A stretch of DNA of 64,000 nucleotides from Limnohabitans radicicola (lineage in GTDB: Bacteria > Pseudomonadota > Gammaproteobacteria > Burkholderiales > Burkholderiaceae_C). Of this stretch, positions 59,334 through 64,000 are shown piece by piece. The stretch covers positions 757,688 through 821,687 of the forward strand of contig NZ_JACYFT010000001.1 of the NCBI RefSeq assembly GCF_014837235.1, written 5' to 3'. The position numbers were made by a program, and so were the translations under genes. Position 1 is the stretch's first letter, and each line of letters begins with the position of its first letter. Under the pieces are notes generated by a model. The model was given only the letters and a program-made list of their open reading frames with translations. It was not told where the DNA came from and searched no databases.

Positions 59334-61295
59334 ATGCCCAGCGTAGGTTTTTCAAGCAATTTCGCCCGAGTGCGGGAAGGCGACAGTGGCCGTTCACAGG
59401 TGACGCTGACGTTGGTGCTGTCGGATGCCAGCACCAACCCCGTGACCGTCACCTACACCACCATGCTCAAGACCTATGGCGATGCCACACCGGGCCTGGA
59501 CTACGTTGAGCTGGCCCCGACGGAGGTGACTTTTGCCCCCGGAGAGTTGACCCAACAAATCACTTTAGAGGTGATGGGGGACCAGCTGTATGAAGCCGAT
59601 GAAATCTTCTATGTCGACCTGATATCGGCCTCGGGGGCTACCCTGGTTTTGACTGGTGCGGAAGGCTTCAGATCGCCCTGGCAGGCGGTTTACATCACAA
59701 ACGATGACCAGTCGCTCATGCCCACTGTGGGGTTCAGCAGCAATTTCTCGCGCGTGGCAGAGGGCAACAGCGGTCGTACGCAAGCCACACTGACGCTGTC
59801 GCTGTCTGCAGCCAGCACCAGTCCGGTGACCGTGACCTACAGCACGATGCTGAAAACTTATGGCGATGCCACGCCAGGTGTGGACTATCTTGCTCTGGCA
59901 CCAACAGATGTGACCTTTGCACCCGGCGAGTTAACCAAGCAGATCACGGTGGAGGTGATCGGGGACACCTTGTATGAAGCCGATGAAATTTTTTATGTCG
60001 ACCTCTTGTCCGCCACAGGGGCAAGCCTGGTGCTCAGTGGTGCAGAAGGTTTCCGGTCATCCTGGCAGGCGGTCTACATCACGAATGATGATGCGTCTGT
60101 CTTGCCCACCGTGGGTTTCAACAGCAACTTCACACGTGTGACAGAGGGCAACAGTGGTCGCACGCAAGCCACACTGACGCTGTTGCTGTCCGCGGCCAGC
60201 ACGGCTCCCGTGACCGTGAAATACACCACATTGCTCAAGACGTATGGCGATGCCACGCCGGGTGTGGACTATGTCGCACAAGCCCCAACAGAGGTGACTT
60301 TTGCCCCCGGCGAGTTGACCAAGCAGATCACGGTGGAAGTGCTTGGGGACAGCTTGTACGAAGCCGATGAGAATTTTTATGTCGACTTGCTGTCGCCCAC
60401 AGGGGCGACGCTGGTGATCAGTGGTGCAGAAGGTTTCCGATCGCCCTGGCAGGCGGTCTACATCACCAACGATGACCCGGCATCCTCCGTTCCTAATCAG
60501 ATCAAAGGCTCGGCGGCAAATGAGCGCTGGTACAGCACTGCCCAGAATGACCAAATCGATGGCGGCGCAGGCTCAGACACGGTCATCTGGGGCAAGAATG
60601 CCCAAAGCTACGCATTGAGCCTGAGCAATGGGCAAGTGATCGTGAAAGACATCACGGGACAGGAAGGTACGGACACGCTCACTTCGATTGAGAAGCTGCA
60701 GTTTGCCGACAAAACCGTCGTGGTCGAGTCACAGCCCCACGGCAGCTATGCCGACCTGCCCGTGGGCTTGTACCAGTTCTTCATCACCGCCTTCAACGCA
60801 GCGCCGGGCGTGACCTACATGGACCAGCTCGCTGCAGCGTACCGGGCAGGCATGTCGGTCAAGCAAATCGTGGATGTGTTCACGACCAAGTCGCAGTTCA
60901 CCGATGTGTACCCCACCAGTTTGAGCCACGGCCAGCTGGCGCAGGCGTTGGTGAACAACATCGTCAAGACGAGCGCCAGTGACGTCACCAAGCAACAAGC
61001 GGTCAAGGACATCACCGACGCGATGGATCAGGCGAACTGGACGGTGGGGCAAGTGATTTACCAAGTGTTTGGCAACCTGGCCAGTTTTGCCTACACCGAT
61101 GCCACCTGGGGCAACACGGCCAAGCAGTTTGCCAACGAGATTGCGGTGGCCAAGACCTACACCGACACGCTGAGCCAGAGCACGACCGACTTGGCCACGC
61201 TCAGGAGCGTGATGGCGCCTGTGTCACACCTGAGCGATGTGTCCACACCCGATCTGCAGATCACGCTGATCGGGCAGGCGCTCATGCAAGCATGA
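59334..61295 (+). CDS. Calx-beta repeat protein with C-terminal DUF4214 module
   Basis: A 653-residue predicted type I substrate without signal peptide. Three tandem Calx-beta domains of 128 residues (384 bp period; starting near 59337, 59721 and 60105) each have VGFxSNFxRVxEGxSGRxQ, YGDATPGxDY, VTFAPGELTxQIT and LYEADExFYVDL. A short RTX-like loop (AQNDQIDGGAGSDTV) leads into the DUF4214 module from about residue 467 to LQITLIGQALMQA. Calx-beta domains bind calcium in adhesins. It starts 22 bases after the previous gene, so probably one transcript. Confidence 0.9.
   Translation: MPSVGFSSNFARVREGDSGRSQVTLTLVLSDASTNPVTVTYTTMLKTYGDATPGLDYVELAPTEVTFAPGELTQQITLEVMGDQLYEADEIFYVDLISASGATLVLTGAEGFRSPWQAVYITNDDQSLMPTVGFSSNFSRVAEGNSGRTQATLTLSLSAASTSPVTVTYSTMLKTYGDATPGVDYLALAPTDVTFAPGELTKQITVEVIGDTLYEADEIFYVDLLSATGASLVLSGAEGFRSSWQAVYITNDDASVLPTVGFNSNFTRVTEGNSGRTQATLTLLLSAASTAPVTVKYTTLLKTYGDATPGVDYVAQAPTEVTFAPGELTKQITVEVLGDSLYEADENFYVDLLSPTGATLVISGAEGFRSPWQAVYITNDDPASSVPNQIKGSAANERWYSTAQNDQIDGGAGSDTVIWGKNAQSYALSLSNGQVIVKDITGQEGTDTLTSIEKLQFADKTVVVESQPHGSYADLPVGLYQFFITAFNAAPGVTYMDQLAAAYRAGMSVKQIVDVFTTKSQFTDVYPTSLSHGQLAQALVNNIVKTSASDVTKQQAVKDITDAMDQANWTVGQVIYQVFGNLASFAYTDATWGNTAKQFANEIAVAKTYTDTLSQSTTDLATLRSVMAPVSHLSDVSTPDLQITLIGQALMQA
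59337..60488 (+). repeat. Three tandem 384-bp Calx-beta coding repeats
   Basis: Repeat starts near 59337, 59721 and 60105, each encoding 128 residues with strong amino-acid and DNA similarity, for example AAGACNTATGGCGATGCCAC in each unit. Such tandem identity allows copy-number change by recombination. Confidence 0.85.
60733..60984 (+). repeat. DUF4214-coding block, 252 bp, identical to 58752-59003
   Basis: Partner of 58752-59003. After the block this copy continues like the minus-strand copies (GACGTCACCAAGCAACAAGC) before switching to match 59004 onward, a mosaic pattern. Confidence 0.88.
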
Positions 61296-61311
61296 GCGGG
61301 TCTCAGGCAGG

Positions 61312-64000
61312 TCAGTAGCTGATTTTCAGGGACGTTGTGCCATCTGCAGCCACGCTGGAAACGCCCACCAGTGTGACGGTCTGTGAAGCGCTGCCGTTCC
61401 AATAGGTCAGCGTGCCTGTGCTGGAGGCAAACGCCCACTCGCCTGAAGCGTCTACAGTGGCATTGCTGCCTGTGTTGCCACTGCCTGCGGTGCTGGTGGT
61501 CGCGGTACGCAAGAAGCTGAGCAGCGCGGCGTTCGAATCCAGCACCTGAACCAGATCCACCCCTTTGACCCCATTGGCGCCGCTGAGTGCAGTGACGTTG
61601 GTGTCTGTATTCGCCAGCTTGAGTGTCACAACACCGGCTTTGGTCAGGTTGCCCACTGTGCCTGTGGCACCCACTTTGGTCTTGGCCAGCTGGTCCACCC
61701 CCAGCGTGTAGTCGCGGCTGGCGGTCAGATAGATGTTGTCCAAAGCGGTGACGGCAATGCCATAGAGGTCTTCACCCTGGGCACTGGCCCAAAGGTTGAC
61801 CACGCCGGCTGTGGACAAACTGCTGTCGGCTTTTTTCACCTGCATAGATGTCAAGTCGTAGTCGGCTGCGCCCAGTGTCAGAGTGTCGTTGGTGTCCAGC
61901 ACCAGCTTGGTCAGGTTTTGCTTGGTGCCTGCGGCCACGCCCGTGTCGTCCACCGTGATGACACCCGTGCTGGTCAGTGCGCCTGCGGTGACTGCGGTGC
62001 CCGTGCCGATTTTGGCGATCAAGGCTTGTGCGGCAGACAGGGTATAGCTTTTGGCATCGGTCAGCGTGATGACGTCGATGCCGTTGATGCCTATCAATTT
62101 GGACTTGAGTGAGGCGTCCCCATCTGCGCTGGCCATGATGTTCACAATCCCAGCCTTGCTCAAGTCCGCATTGTTGTATCGCACACCTGAAATGGTGATC
62201 TGGTAATCAAAGGTGTTGGTCGCATTGGCCGCACTGAACCAGTTGCCTTCAATGCCAAAAATGTATTTATCAGAGGCAGACCCTGGAAATTGGTAGGACA
62301 GGTTGGTCGTGGTGCCGGGAGCTTTGTCATAGGCTCCAGCCAGAGAATTCAATGGGCGGTTGTTGCTGCCAATCGTGATGCTATTTTTGAACAGATCGTA
62401 AGAGCCTGCACTTGTGCCATTGCCCAGGGTCACCCGCATGCTGATCGTGCCACCGGCCAGGTAGCCCGTGGTATCGATCTGTACTTGGGTCGTGTAGTTT
62501 TGAGTACCCACCGGGGTCGCGTAAAGGGTGCCTGTGCCAGTCAGGGTTTGGGTGCTGTTTTGCGTGACCAAGGCATCACCCAGGGTCGCGATACGGGCCT
62601 GCTCCGGGGTCAGTATGTAGTTGCGGCCCACCGTCAACTGGATCAGATCAATCGCACCCGTGTTGACGCCAGACAAGTCTTCGCCCAGGTTGTTCGCCTT
62701 GAGCGTGAACTGGCCCGGCACGTTGCCGACAGATGCAACGGCTTGACCGTCATAGGAAATGCGAGGCACTTGCGCCGAATTCAGCACATAGTTATTGCCT
62801 GTTGCCAGCCAGATCAAATCATTGCCATCAGTCAGGATGCCGGAAAGATTGGCATCCTGGTCATTGGATTTCAGGGTGATGATCTCGACGCCTCGAAGGT
62901 CCTGGACTTTGCCTGACCCCAGTTGAGCAATGGCGGCTTGCTCATCGGTCAGCGTGGTATTGACACCGTTTTTGAGCTGGATTTTGTCCACACCAGCTAC
63001 CGAGGCCACCGCAGAGAGGTCTTCGGTGCTGCCGCTGGGTTGGCTCTTGAGCGTGATGACACCGGCAGAGGTCAGGTCGCCCAGAGCGCCGTTGCCCACT
63101 TGAGCGATGGCCAGTTGGTCTTTGGTCAGCGTGTAGTTTTTGGCACGCGCCAGAGCGATGCGGTCTTGCCCATCCAAACCCGTGACGTTGGCCAGGGTCA
63201 CGCTCAGATCTTCACCCACGGGGTTGGCCACCAGCGTCAGGTTGCCTGCGGTGCCCAATTGCCCCAGCAAACCCGCCCCCCCGACCTTGGCAATGGCCGC
63301 TTGGCTGGATGTGAGGCTGTAGTTTTGTCCTGCATCGAGCTGCAGGACATCGGCAGCTGTGGGCAAACCACCCGCGTCCAGGCTCAAGGCCGTCAGGTCG
63401 GCCTGTGCCCCGGCTTTGACGGTGATCACGCCTGCCCCAGCCAGCTTGCCTTTGACGCCAGCGGCCCCGATCATGGCATTGACCGCTTGTGCTGCCGTGA
63501 TGGTGTAGTTGACGCCAGCGGTCAGCTGCAGAGTGTCATTGGCACCCAGCGCAAGAGATGACAAGTCCTCGCCCATGGCCGAGGCCACAATGCGCACAGA
63601 CCCGGCATAAGCAAAATTACCAGCCAAAGTGTAGATGTCATTGTCGTCCACCCAGGCCACCGAGGCCTGGGCGGATGTCAAGGTGTAGCGTTGGTTGACA
63701 CCCAGAATCAGGATGTCGTTGGCGTCCAGCTGAAGTTTGGTCAGGTCTGCACCACGCGGTGCCAGCACCGTGATGCGCGAATTGGCATCTGTGCTGTTGG
63801 ACAGCACGCCAGGCGCTCCGCTCAAGCCGATCTGACTGATCAGCGCCAGGTCCTGGTTCAACAGGTAGGACTTGCCCGGTTGCAGGATGACTTTATCGTT
63901 GGCGTCGAGCTGCAGGTCAGTCAAAGAAGAAGTGTCTCCGGTGACCACCGTCAAAATGCCTTTGGGCGATTTGCTCACCAGGTCTTTGGCCTGTCCGTAT
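61312..64000 (-). CDS. Protein of unrecognised ~60-residue repeats, 5' end outside window
   Basis: The frame stays open to the window edge, so the N-terminus is missing; about 896 residues are visible. At least 11 degenerate repeats have the pattern L-x-L-x-x-x-D-x-[IL]-x-L, then [NSD]-Y-x-[LI]-[TS]-x-x-Q-[AL]-x-x-A-x-[IV]-G and a glycine-rich turn ending ITL or LxA, for example VNQRYTLTSAQASVAWV and AGQNYSLTSSQAAIAKVG. A non-repeat insert of about 120 residues (QNYTTQVQIDTTGYLAGG onward) splits the array. It ends SSVAADGTTSLKISY and has no DUF4214 module. Convergent with the Calx-beta gene. Probably a secreted surface protein; family unknown. Confidence 0.75.
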   Translation of the reverse strand, partial: YGQAKDLVSKSPKGILTVVTGDTSSLTDLQLDANDKVILQPGKSYLLNQDLALISQIGLSGAPGVLSNSTDANSRITVLAPRGADLTKLQLDANDILILGVNQRYTLTSAQASVAWVDDNDIYTLAGNFAYAGSVRIVASAMGEDLSSLALGANDTLQLTAGVNYTITAAQAVNAMIGAAGVKGKLAGAGVITVKAGAQADLTALSLDAGGLPTAADVLQLDAGQNYSLTSSQAAIAKVGGAGLLGQLGTAGNLTLVANPVGEDLSVTLANVTGLDGQDRIALARAKNYTLTKDQLAIAQVGNGALGDLTSAGVITLKSQPSGSTEDLSAVASVAGVDKIQLKNGVNTTLTDEQAAIAQLGSGKVQDLRGVEIITLKSNDQDANLSGILTDGNDLIWLATGNNYVLNSAQVPRISYDGQAVASVGNVPGQFTLKANNLGEDLSGVNTGAIDLIQLTVGRNYILTPEQARIATLGDALVTQNSTQTLTGTGTLYATPVGTQNYTTQVQIDTTGYLAGGTISMRVTLGNGTSAGSYDLFKNSITIGSNNRPLNSLAGAYDKAPGTTTNLSYQFPGSASDKYIFGIEGNWFSAANATNTFDYQITISGVRYNNADLSKAGIVNIMASADGDASLKSKLIGINGIDVITLTDAKSYTLSAAQALIAKIGTGTAVTAGALTSTGVITVDDTGVAAGTKQNLTKLVLDTNDTLTLGAADYDLTSMQVKKADSSLSTAGVVNLWASAQGEDLYGIAVTALDNIYLTASRDYTLGVDQLAKTKVGATGTVGNLTKAGVVTLKLANTDTNVTALSGANGVKGVDLVQVLDSNAALLSFLRTATTSTAGSGNTGSNATVDASGEWAFASSTGTLTYWNGSASQTVTLVGVSSVAADGTTSLKISY

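Overview
The window reads as the chromosome of a GC-rich betaproteobacterium, most probably a Burkholderiales/Comamonadaceae freshwater type (inference). The basis is the tyrS / M23 peptidase / anmK / erpA order, a paaABCDE cluster behind a TetR-type palindrome, an S-adenosylhomocysteine riboswitch ahead of ahcY-tlyA-metF, and protein sequences typical of that group. I see no tRNA, rRNA or CRISPR array. No stretch longer than 300 bases lacks a gene.

Region 1 (1-17658) is mostly housekeeping: tyrS (cut by the window edge), an M23 peptidase, anmK, erpA, rpsI-rplM, rlmJ, paaABCDE for aerobic phenylacetyl-CoA epoxidation, an OmpW porin, the riboswitch-controlled ahcY-tlyA-metF unit, a MntA/HepT toxin-antitoxin pair, prfC and a HAD phosphatase. 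Two REP/BIME-like inverted pairs sit between genes. Region 2 (17734-21360) is visibly more AT-rich and carries a lipid-linked glycosylation module (GT2, small EmrE-like carrier, GT-C enzyme) and a small lipoprotein.

Region 3 (21415-30297, minus strand) is a type I secretion unit: TolC-like, HlyD-like and two tandem ABC exporters. It is headed by a small protein that looks like the N-terminal half of an IS200/IS605 TnpB with no RuvC nuclease domain, under a palindromic promoter. An RTX protein lies just upstream. Region 4 (30503-50350) holds probable substrates and partners: RTX, FG-GAP and serralysin proteins that share a roughly 190-residue DUF4214 module, usually C-terminal. One tightly coupled operon (40759-50350) joins a DUF4214 protein, DUF1800, DUF1501, a second serralysin, a TlpA-like protein, DUF4266, DUF3570 and ApbE. 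The DUF3570 protein carries a D-x-x-S-G-A-S motif like known FMN-attachment sites.

Region 5 (50366-64000) has a tyrosine recombinase next to an S-layer-like gene that seems to lack its 5' end, a methyltransferase, a TPR protein, two more DUF4214 proteins (one with Calx-beta repeats) and a partial protein built from an unrecognised ~60-residue repeat. Overall, about half the window looks like a surface-protein secretion locus. Its substrates carry a common terminal module, and four copies are so alike in DNA (blocks of 252-339 bp identical) that recent duplication or gene conversion is likely.
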